DNA of 6,569 nt. Source: Anaerolineaceae bacterium. GTDB lineage: Bacteria > Chloroflexota > Anaerolineae > JAAYZQ01. Location of the stretch: contig JAAYZQ010000087.1 in NCBI GenBank assembly GCA_012514775.1, positions 1 through 6,569 on the forward strand. The letters are read 5' to 3'. The position numbers and the translations under genes were made by a program. Positions 1 through 5,074 of the stretch are shown piece after piece. The notes below the pieces were generated by a model. It searched no databases and had not been told where the DNA came from. It worked only from the letters and a program-made list of their open reading frames with translations. Every line of letters starts with the position of its first letter. The stretch's first letter is position 1.

Positions 1-1
1 C

Positions 2-1726
2 ATGCGATTCCTGGTAGTGGCCGTTCTGCTGATGGCCTTCGTGCCCCTGCCCGCCACGGGCCAGGGGAGGGTTCCCGCCGCCCAGGTTTACGAGACCACG
101 CTCACCATCGACACCTATCCCTACGCCGGCTTCCTGGAGACCCGCCATTCGGACGCGTACAATATCGATTATCTCTGGCTGGACCGTCCGGCCTACGAGG
201 CTTCGAACCCGCAGCCCGCGCCCCAGGACTATACCGGCGTCGTCCTTGAGAACGATTGGCTGCGCCTGACCTTTCTGCCCGAGTTGGGCGGCCGGTTGTA
301 TGGCATCACCGACAAGACGACCGGCGAGGAGCTGCTCTATCAGAACCCCGTCATCAAGCCCACGCCCTGGGGGCCCGACAAGGAGCCGGACCTGCAGCTC
401 TGGTGGCTGGCGGCCGGCGGCGTGGAGTGGTGCCTGCCCGTGGACGAGCACGGCTTCGAGTGGGCCGTGCCCTGGGGCTACGAGACTGAGGTCACGGCGG
501 AGGGGGCGCGCATCACCCTCTGGGACAGCAAGGCCGGCGACCGCATCCGCGCCGAGATCACGGTCTTTTTGCCGGCGGACCAGGCGGCCTTTCAGCTCAA
601 GCCCTGGCTGGTGAACCCCACCCCCTCGCCCGTGACGTTCAAGTTCTGGCACAATGCCATGCTGGCCCCCGGCGCCCCCAATACCGTGGGTCCCGACCTG
701 CGCTTTGTCCTGCCCGTCGACGAGGTGACGGTCCATAGCTCGGGCAATTTCAATGCCGGCGATGTCCTGAGCTGGCCGGAGCACGGCGGCGTGGACTATT
801 CCCGGCTGGGCAACTGGGACAAGTGGCTGGGTTTCTTTGCCCGCCCCGGCGCGGCCGAGGACTGGACCGGCGTCTATGACGGCGCCCTGGGCCGCGGCCT
901 GGCCCGGGTGTTCCCCGGCCAGGGCATCCGCGGCGTCAAGGGCTTTGGCTTTGGCTGGGCCTCGCCCCTCGACTCGAACCTGTGGACGGACGACGGCAGC
1001 ACCTACGTCGAGTTTCACGGCGGGCCGTCGCCCACGTTCTGGGACAGCATCACCCTGGAACAAAACCAGACCCTGGGCTGGACCGAGACCTGGCTGCCGC
1101 TGCGCGACCTGCCGGCCCTGAGCTGGGCCAACGAGAAGATGGCCATCGGGCTGCAAGCCGAGGATGGCGTGCTGCACCTGGGCCTCCTCTCGTCCCGGCA
1201 GCGCACGGCCACGGTGCAGATCTGGCGGAAGGCCGATTGCACGCTCCTGTGGGAAGAAGAGGAGATGGACCTGCCGCCGGGCGCCGCGACGTTGCGGGAC
1301 GCCCCCGGGCTGGGGGCAGGGCCGGAGGAGTTGCTGGTGGCCGCCTTTAGCGGCGACGAGTTCCTGGCCGCCACAGACGAGCAGGTTTGCTGGCCGCCCC
1401 GCTCCAGCGTGGAGCCGCTTCCGCCGGAGAGCGGCCCCAGCTTCTGGGTGCATTGGAGCGGCACCGACATGGGGGGCGGCATCGCCGGCTATGACGTCCA
1501 GGTGCGCGACGGCGACGTCGACGCGCCGTGGGTCGACTGGCAGGTGAACACCACGCTCATCACCGGCCAGTTCCGGGGTTGGCCGGGCCACACGTATACC
1601 TTTCGCAGCCGGGCGCGCGATGCAGCGGGCAACGTCGAAGACTGGCCGGCCGGTCCCTGGGAGGACACCTTTACCACGGTGGTCCAGCTCCCGGAGCGCC
1701 TGTTCTTGCCCCTGGTGCTGAGATGA
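2..1726 (+). CDS. Secreted DUF5107-like protein with C-terminal Fn3-like domain
   Basis: This 574-residue protein appears exported and probably acts on or binds carbohydrate outside the cell; no reaction can be assigned. Residues 1-22 look like a signal peptide: Arg2, a hydrophobic stretch 3-16, then PATGQG as a possible cleavage region. Residues about 77-370 resemble DUF5107, a domain often found with sugar-active proteins and a mutarotase-like beta-sandwich. Visible hallmarks are VVLENDWLRLTFLPELGGRL (80-99), NPVIKP (115-120) and the Trp-rich GGVEWCLP (139-146). Residues about 475-560 form a fibronectin III-like domain (GYDVQVRDGD, then YTFRSRARDAAGNVEDWP). The last residues, ERLFLPLVLR, resemble a tail common on exported Chloroflexi proteins, possibly a surface-retention signal (inference). 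The ATG is at the very edge of the window, so no ribosome-binding site is visible and an earlier start cannot be excluded; the signal peptide favours this one. Family call is moderately sure, function unknown. Confidence 0.8.
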   Translation: MRFLVVAVLLMAFVPLPATGQGRVPAAQVYETTLTIDTYPYAGFLETRHSDAYNIDYLWLDRPAYEASNPQPAPQDYTGVVLENDWLRLTFLPELGGRLYGITDKTTGEELLYQNPVIKPTPWGPDKEPDLQLWWLAAGGVEWCLPVDEHGFEWAVPWGYETEVTAEGARITLWDSKAGDRIRAEITVFLPADQAAFQLKPWLVNPTPSPVTFKFWHNAMLAPGAPNTVGPDLRFVLPVDEVTVHSSGNFNAGDVLSWPEHGGVDYSRLGNWDKWLGFFARPGAAEDWTGVYDGALGRGLARVFPGQGIRGVKGFGFGWASPLDSNLWTDDGSTYVEFHGGPSPTFWDSITLEQNQTLGWTETWLPLRDLPALSWANEKMAIGLQAEDGVLHLGLLSSRQRTATVQIWRKADCTLLWEEEEMDLPPGAATLRDAPGLGAGPEELLVAAFSGDEFLAATDEQVCWPPRSSVEPLPPESGPSFWVHWSGTDMGGGIAGYDVQVRDGDVDAPWVDWQVNTTLITGQFRGWPGHTYTFRSRARDAAGNVEDWPAGPWEDTFTTVVQLPERLFLPLVLR

Positions 1727-1735
1727 CCTGGATCC

Positions 1736-1772
1736 ACCCCCTCCCCGGCCCTCCCCCGGTGCGGGGGATGGA
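1736..1772. repeat. GC-rich hairpin repeat, copy 1
   Basis: A C-tract followed by a G-tract forms a hairpin. The perfect 7-bp stem is TCCCCCG (1752-1758) with CGGGGGA (1762-1768) around a GTG loop, and it continues after one mismatch (C1749-C1750 with G1770-G1771). It begins 25 bp after the stop codon of the secreted-protein gene. The style matches short interspersed palindromes (REP-like) that are frequent between genes in Chloroflexi genomes, as I recall. No T-run follows, so it is not a classical intrinsic terminator, although a stem of this strength could still slow polymerase or protect the mRNA 3' end. Confidence 0.5.
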
Positions 1773-1816
1773 GGAAAACCGGGGGGCACGAAGGTAGCAG
1801 AACAGAGCACAAAATC

Positions 1817-1841
1817 TCCCCCTCCCGCTCCGGGAGGGGGG
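1817..1841. repeat. GC-rich hairpin repeat, copy 2 (perfect 10-bp stem)
   Basis: CCCCCTCCCG (1818-1827) and CGGGAGGGGG (1831-1840) are perfect reverse complements around a 3-base CTC loop, with one further wobble pair possible. The base composition is like the hairpin 50 bp upstream, suggesting two members of one REP-like family. The G-rich right arm continues as GCAGGGGGGTAGG directly into the start of the sulfotransferase gene, so the repeat probably supplies its Shine-Dalgarno sequence. No T-run follows on either strand, arguing against an intrinsic terminator. Confidence 0.6.
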
Positions 1842-1857
1842 CAGGGGGGTAGGTAAA

Positions 1858-2430
1858 ATGACAGATCAACCCATCGTGATAGTTTCGGGGCTGCCCAGGT
1901 CGGGCACCTCGATGATGATGAAAATGCTGCAGGCCGGCGGGCTGCCGATGCTGACGGACAACGTGCGGACGGCCGACGAGGACAACCCACGCGGCTACTT
2001 CGAGTTCGAGCGGGTGAAGCAGATCGAGGAGGACCGGGAGTGGCTGCCCGAGGCCCGGGGCAAGGCGGTCAAGATGATCTCGGCTCTCTTGAAGCACCTG
2101 CCCCCTGAGTATCGATACCGGGTCATCTTTATGCAGCGCCACATGAACGAGATCCTGGCTTCGCAGCGCCAGATGCTCGTGCGTCGCGGTGAGGACAGGG
2201 AGCGCATCGACGACGCCGAAATGGCGCGCCTCTTTGCGCGCCATTTGTCACAGATGGAATCGTGGCTGGCCGGCCAGCCGGCCATGGACGTGCTCTACGT
2301 CCATTATAGCGACGTGCTGGCCGACCCGGCCGCCCAGGCGGCGCGGGTCAACGCCTTCCTGGGCGGCCGCCTGGACGAGAAGAAGATGGCCAGGGTGGTC
2401 GATCCGGAGCTGCACCGCCAGAAGGCGTAA
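1858..2430 (+). CDS. Small sulfotransferase-family protein (PAPS-type P-loop)
   Basis: This 190-residue cytoplasmic protein looks like a short member of the Sulfotransfer_3-type family, which transfers sulfate from PAPS to an acceptor; the acceptor here is unknown. Near the N-terminus, IVSGLPRSGTSMMMKML (8-24) is the P-loop-like 5'-phosphosulfate-binding motif. The strand IFMQRHMNEILASQ (90-103), with Arg94 and Ser102 spaced R-x7-S, matches the 3'-phosphate-binding motif. The ending VVDPELHRQKA is typical of complete members, so this is probably a full-length compact form rather than a fragment. The ATG follows GGGGGGTAGG, partly supplied by the adjacent G-rich hairpin. It may be co-transcribed with the secreted-protein gene 131 bp upstream. 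Its stop codon is 9 bp from the stop of the convergent dehydrogenase gene. Some bacterial members are annotated only by fold, so real sulfotransferase activity is an inference. Confidence 0.8.
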   Translation: MTDQPIVIVSGLPRSGTSMMMKMLQAGGLPMLTDNVRTADEDNPRGYFEFERVKQIEEDREWLPEARGKAVKMISALLKHLPPEYRYRVIFMQRHMNEILASQRQMLVRRGEDRERIDDAEMARLFARHLSQMESWLAGQPAMDVLYVHYSDVLADPAAQAARVNAFLGGRLDEKKMARVVDPELHRQKA

Positions 2431-2439
2431 ACCCCGGCC

Positions 2440-4071
2440 CTACCCCTCGTCCATGTAGGGATAGCGATAGTCCGTCGGCGGGCAAAAGTTCTCCTTGATG
2501 GTGCGCGCCGTCACCCAGCGCTCCAGGTTCAGGGCGCTGCCCGCCTTGTCGTTGGTACCCGAGGCGCGGCTGCCGCCAAAGGGCTGGAGCCCCACCACGG
2601 CGCCCGTGGGTTTGTCGTTGATGTAAAAGTTGCCCGCGGCGTGGCGCAAGGCCTGGACTGCCTGGTGGGCAGCCCGCCGGTCCTGGGCAAACACCGCACC
2701 GGTGAGGGCATAAGGCGACGTGGTGTCCACCAGGTGCAGCGCCTTCTCCCACTCATTTTCGGGGTAGACGTACACCGTCAGCACCGGGCCAAAGATCTCT
2801 TCCTCCATGAGGCGGTGGTGCGGGTTCTCGGTCTGGACCACGGTGGGCTGTACGAAATAGCCCACGCTGTCGTCGTACTCGCCGCCGGCCAGGATGCGGG
2901 TCTCGGACGACGAACGCGCCAGCTCGACATAGTCCACGATCCGTTTGTAGGCTTCGGCGTCGATGACGGCCCCCATAAAGTTGCTGAAATCGGCCACGTC
3001 GCCCACCTTGACCGTCTCCAGCTCGGCCACGAGCCCATCGCGGACCTCGGGCCATAGGTTGTCGGGGATGTAGGCACGGCTGGCCGCCGAGCACTTCTGG
3101 CCCTGGTACTCGAAGGCGCCGCGCAGCAGGGCGGTGACCAGCGCCGGGACGTCGGCGGAGGTGTGGGCCAGGACAAAGTCCTTGCCCCCCGTCTCGCCCA
3201 CCAGCCGCGGGTAGGAGCGGTAGTGGCCGATGTTGCTCCCCACCGTCTGCCAGATGCGGTGGAAGGTGCCGGTGCTCCCTGTAAAGTGCACGCCGGCCAG
3301 GTCGGTATGGGTGAGCAGTGGCTCGCCCACGGTTCCGCCGTCGCCCGGCAAGAAGTTGATGACCCCGGGCGGCAGGCCCGCGGCTTGCATCAGGCGCATG
3401 AGGTGGTAGCCACTGTAAACCGCCGACGAGGCCGGCTTCCAGACGACCGTATTGCCCATCATGGCCGGGGCGCTGGGCAGGTTGGCGGCGATGCTCGCAA
3501 AGTTAAAGGGGCTGATGGCAAAAACAAAGCCCTCCAGGGGGCGTTGTTCGGTCATATTCCAGACGCTGGGCACATTGGCGGGCTGGGGCTGCATGATCTC
3601 CATCATGTAGTAGGGATTGTAGCGCCAGTAGTCGGCCAGCTCGGCCACGGCGTCGATCTCGGACTGGTGGGCGGTCTTGCTCAGGTCCAGCATGGCCGCG
3701 GCATTGATCTCGGCGCGGCGGCGGCAGGTCAGGATATCGGCGGCCTTCAGAAAGAGCGCGGCCCGCGCCTCCCACGGCATGCGGCTCCAGTCCTCCCACG
3801 CCTCGCGGGCCGCCGCCGCGGCGCGCTCCACTTCGGCGGGACCGGCCTTGTGATAGGTGGCCAGGACGTGGCCGTGGTTGTGGGGCATCACCGCCTGGCC
3901 GACGTTGCCCGTGCGCACCTCTTCCCCGCCGATGACGAGCGGGATCTCGATCTGCTGGGACGACATTTCGCGCAGGACGTTTTCGAGCTGGGCACGTTCG
4001 GACGTGCCGGGGGCATAGTCAAAGACCGGCTCGTTGTGCGGAACCGGCACCTGATAGATGGCATTGGACAT
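2440..4071 (-). CDS. 1-pyrroline-5-carboxylate dehydrogenase, eukaryotic-like (ALDH4) type
   Basis: This 543-residue cytoplasmic enzyme oxidises glutamate gamma-semialdehyde (from 1-pyrroline-5-carboxylate) to glutamate with NAD+, the second step of proline breakdown. The whole chain aligns by eye with human ALDH4A1: the N-terminal NEPVFDY...SER (13-25), ISPFNF (186-191, Asn190 of the oxyanion hole), WKPASS (211-216, cofactor binding), FTGS (263-266), GETGGKDF (292-299, general base Glu293), EYQGQKCSAASR (321-332, nucleophile Cys327), EEIFGPV (424-430), and NFYINDKPTG with PFGGSRASGTNDK near the C-terminus. All key residues are intact. It matches the stand-alone P5CDH type, not the PutA fusion; no proline dehydrogenase gene lies in this window. 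The ATG at 4071 is preferred because AAGGAG sits 7 bases upstream. An in-frame TTG at 4107 would overlap the predicted leader hairpin and lacks support. It lies downstream of sod on the same strand, behind a terminator, with no clear promoter in the gap. Symbols rocA or pruA are used for such genes; I leave it unassigned. Confidence 0.95.
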   Translation of the reverse strand: MSNAIYQVPVPHNEPVFDYAPGTSERAQLENVLREMSSQQIEIPLVIGGEEVRTGNVGQAVMPHNHGHVLATYHKAGPAEVERAAAAAREAWEDWSRMPWEARAALFLKAADILTCRRRAEINAAAMLDLSKTAHQSEIDAVAELADYWRYNPYYMMEIMQPQPANVPSVWNMTEQRPLEGFVFAISPFNFASIAANLPSAPAMMGNTVVWKPASSAVYSGYHLMRLMQAAGLPPGVINFLPGDGGTVGEPLLTHTDLAGVHFTGSTGTFHRIWQTVGSNIGHYRSYPRLVGETGGKDFVLAHTSADVPALVTALLRGAFEYQGQKCSAASRAYIPDNLWPEVRDGLVAELETVKVGDVADFSNFMGAVIDAEAYKRIVDYVELARSSSETRILAGGEYDDSVGYFVQPTVVQTENPHHRLMEEEIFGPVLTVYVYPENEWEKALHLVDTTSPYALTGAVFAQDRRAAHQAVQALRHAAGNFYINDKPTGAVVGLQPFGGSRASGTNDKAGSALNLERWVTARTIKENFCPPTDYRYPYMDEG

Positions 4072-4078
4072 GTTTGCT

Positions 4079-4084
4079 CTCCTT
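4079..4084 (-). promoter_or_regulatory. Shine-Dalgarno AAGGAG of the dehydrogenase gene
   Basis: On the minus strand AAGGAG lies 7 bases before the ATG at 4071. This decides between that ATG and the in-frame TTG at 4107. A short palindrome just upstream (CCGGC 4086-4090 with GCCGG 4095-4099, loop of four) could form a small leader hairpin beside it. Confidence 0.8.
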
Positions 4085-4115
4085 TCCGGCCGTAGCCGGT
4101 TGGACAAAAATTCAA

Positions 4116-4147
4116 GAAAAAGGGACGCCGCTAACGGCGTCCCCCTT
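4116..4147 (-). terminator. Intrinsic terminator of the sod gene
   Basis: On the minus strand a perfect 9-bp GC-rich stem (4143-4135 with 4130-4122, loop TTAG) is followed at once by TTTTTC, then by a second T-rich stretch (AATTTTT). This is a classical rho-independent terminator about 65 bp after the sod stop codon. It ends 44 bp before the start codon of the dehydrogenase gene, so sod and the dehydrogenase are separated transcriptionally unless polymerase reads through. Confidence 0.9.
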
Positions 4148-4210
4148 GCTCTCCGCGTGTGCGGCGCTTCTTCGCCTGGCTGCCTGGCACAGGGCCGCCG
4201 TGTCTGGATC

Positions 4211-4813
4211 CTAGCGCCGGGCGCGCCGGAAGCGCTCCGCGACGTCTTCCCAGTTGATGATGTTGAAAAAGTTCTTGACGTACTCCGGACGCTTGTTCTG
4301 ATACTTCAGGTAGTAGGCGTGCTCCCAGACGTCGAGGACGAGCAGGGGTACCACACCCCACTGGGTCAGGTTCTGGTGCTTTTCGGCCTGGAGGACAACC
4401 AGGCTGTCGTCGTTGGGCCGGTAGGCGAGGATCCCCCAGCCGCTGCCTTCGACGGCGTTGGCCGCCGCCTGAAAGTGGGCCTTGAAGGCCTCGAATCCAC
4501 CAAAAGAGCGGTCAATGGCCTGGGCCAGCTCGCCGCTGGGCGCCGGTGTGGTGCGGTCGGCGGCGGTCATGTTGGTCCAGAAGATGCTGTGCAGCAGGTG
4601 CCCCGCGCCGTGGAACGCGGCCTCGCGGGACCAATGTTTTACCAGGGCAAAATCCCCCGAGTTGCGGGCCTCGGCCAGCTTTTCCTCGGCGGTGTTCAAT
4701 CCTTTTACGTAGCCCAGATGATGGATATCGTGATGCAGTCGCATGGTCTGTTCGTCAATGTAGGGCTCCAGGGCATCGTAGGGATAAGGGAGCGGTGGAA
4801 GTTCGTGCGCCAT
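4211..4813 (-). CDS. Superoxide dismutase, Fe/Mn family
   Basis: This 200-residue enzyme converts superoxide to oxygen and hydrogen peroxide. No signal peptide is seen, so it is cytoplasmic. Metal ligands by alignment are His27 (in MRLHHDIHH), His75 (in GHLLHSIFW), Asp161 and His165 (in DVWEHAYY). Gateway residues His31 and Tyr35 are present. The N-terminus ELPPLPYPYDALEPYID and the C-terminal YQNKRPEYVKNFFNIINWEDV are family signatures. Second-shell residues are of interest: His146 occupies the place of the Gln that hydrogen-bonds the metal-bound solvent in typical Mn enzymes, Gly71 replaces the Gln of E. coli-type Fe enzymes, and Val159 is two residues before the ligand Asp. Metal preference (Mn, Fe or cambialistic) therefore cannot be read off. 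The ATG at 4813 is chosen for its AAGGAGG 6 bases upstream; an earlier in-frame start at 4876 would sit at the predicted transcription start. It is expressed from a strong promoter upstream and ends at an intrinsic terminator. Confidence 0.96.
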   Translation of the reverse strand: MAHELPPLPYPYDALEPYIDEQTMRLHHDIHHLGYVKGLNTAEEKLAEARNSGDFALVKHWSREAAFHGAGHLLHSIFWTNMTAADRTTPAPSGELAQAIDRSFGGFEAFKAHFQAAANAVEGSGWGILAYRPNDDSLVVLQAEKHQNLTQWGVVPLLVLDVWEHAYYLKYQNKRPEYVKNFFNIINWEDVAERFRRARR

Positions 4814-4819
4814 TTCTAT

Positions 4820-4826
4820 CCTCCTT
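4820..4826 (-). promoter_or_regulatory. Shine-Dalgarno AAGGAGG of sod
   Basis: On the minus strand a full AAGGAGG lies 6 bases upstream of the ATG at 4813. It fixes the sod start and, with the consensus promoter further upstream, indicates high expression. Confidence 0.9.
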
Positions 4827-4854
4827 AGATCGTTGGTTCGTTGATTTCCGCTGC

Positions 4855-4874
4855 GCCCGGCAGTTCCCCCGGGC
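4855..4874 (-). other. Predicted 5'-end hairpin of the sod mRNA
   Basis: GCCCGG (4874-4869 on the minus strand) pairs with CCGGGC (4860-4855) around an 8-base loop. The expected transcription start is near 4876, so this stem would sit almost at the very 5' end of the roughly 63-base leader. Such 5' stems can protect mRNA from decay. No riboswitch is recognised. Confidence 0.5.
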
Positions 4875-4882
4875 ACGACTGC

Positions 4883-4911
4883 ATTATACCCTCCGGGGGT
4901 TAATTTGTCAA
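4883..4911 (-). promoter_or_regulatory. Consensus sigma-70/sigma-A promoter of sod
   Basis: On the minus strand the -35 box is TTGACA (4911-4906), the spacer is 17 bp (4905-4889) and the -10 box is TATAAT (4888-4883). Both hexamers and the spacing are the exact consensus. Just upstream, 4912-4931 is very AT-rich and could act as an UP element, in sharp contrast to the GC-rich surroundings. Transcription would begin near 4876. Confidence 0.93.
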
Positions 4912-4955
4912 GTTAAAAGTATATTAATTACGAAAAGGTCGTCCTTGTGCTGCCA

Positions 4956-4984
4956 CTGTCGCCATGCCGTCACACTCCTGTCAC
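4956..4984 (+). promoter_or_regulatory. Pho-box-like triple direct repeat
   Basis: Three 7-bp units, CTGTCGC (4956-4962), CCGTCAC (4967-4973) and CTGTCAC (4978-4984), are separated by 4 bp each, an exact 11-bp period. This is the architecture of the PhoB/PhoP Pho box (CTGTCAT-like repeats, 7+4 bp), oriented toward the response regulator gene. The last unit ends 30 bp upstream of that gene's -35 box. The neighbouring regulator is the natural candidate to bind here. The match is by eye, and binding is an inference. Confidence 0.6.
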
Positions 4985-5014
4985 AGCCGGCGTGCAATCT
5001 ACTTCCGGGGCAGC

Positions 5015-5043
5015 TTGACGGCCGGGACAACATCTGCTAAGAT
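5015..5043 (+). promoter_or_regulatory. Promoter of the response regulator-kinase operon
   Basis: TTGACG (5015-5020), a 17-bp spacer and TAAGAT (5038-5043), preceded by an extended -10 TGC (5035-5037), form a good sigma-70/sigma-A promoter on the plus strand. The transcription start would be near 5050, leaving a leader of about 25 bases before the TTG start codon. It faces away from the sod promoter about 100 bp to the left. Confidence 0.75.
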
Positions 5044-5064
5044 CGAAGGGAAGAACCGAGCCGT

Positions 5065-5069
5065 GGAGG
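5065..5069 (+). promoter_or_regulatory. Shine-Dalgarno GGAGG deciding the TTG start of the regulator
   Basis: GGAGG ends 5 bases before TTG at 5075. The alternative GTG at 5063 overlaps this motif and has only a weaker, more distant GAAGGGA (5045-5051). The TTG gives an N-terminus (MAARILVVDDE) of the length usual for OmpR-family regulators. Confidence 0.7.
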
Positions 5070-5074
5070 AACCG

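Noticed and set aside
1817..1841. Second GC hairpin as an intrinsic terminator
   Set aside because: It has no T-run on either side, and it lies immediately before a start codon, where a terminator for the upstream gene would leave no room for a new promoter.
1489..2244. 251-codon minus-strand frame across the end of the secreted-protein gene, the repeat gap and the sulfotransferase gene
   Set aside because: It overlaps two well-supported genes and the hairpin repeats, with low-complexity proline-rich translation and no family resemblance.
3163..4095. 310-codon open frame on the plus strand opposite the dehydrogenase gene
   Set aside because: It is antisense to a clearly real gene with all catalytic motifs. 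Long antisense frames are expected in GC-rich DNA, and its translation shows no recognisable domain.
4072..4107. TTG at 4107 as the start of the dehydrogenase
   Set aside because: No ribosome-binding site precedes it; the ATG at 4071 has AAGGAG at good spacing and matches the family N-terminus.
4174..4188. Short direct repeat GCCTGGC-T-GCCTGGC between sod and its terminator
   Set aside because: Two 7-bp copies in GC-rich sequence are easily expected by chance, and no role is suggested by the position.
4814..4876. Upstream in-frame start for the SOD at 4876
   Set aside because: It coincides with the predicted transcription start, and the ATG at 4813 has a perfect Shine-Dalgarno sequence and the usual family N-terminus.
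4995..5003. A -10 box 10-13 bp after the last Pho-box-like unit (CAATCT or TCTACT), as in classical Pho promoters
   Set aside because: Matches to TATAAT are poor (two and four of six), while a much better promoter lies downstream at 5015-5043.
4964..5074. ATG at 4964 as the start of the response regulator (37 extra residues)
   Set aside because: It lies upstream of the predicted promoter and inside the Pho-box-like array, and the extra residues do not belong to the receiver domain.
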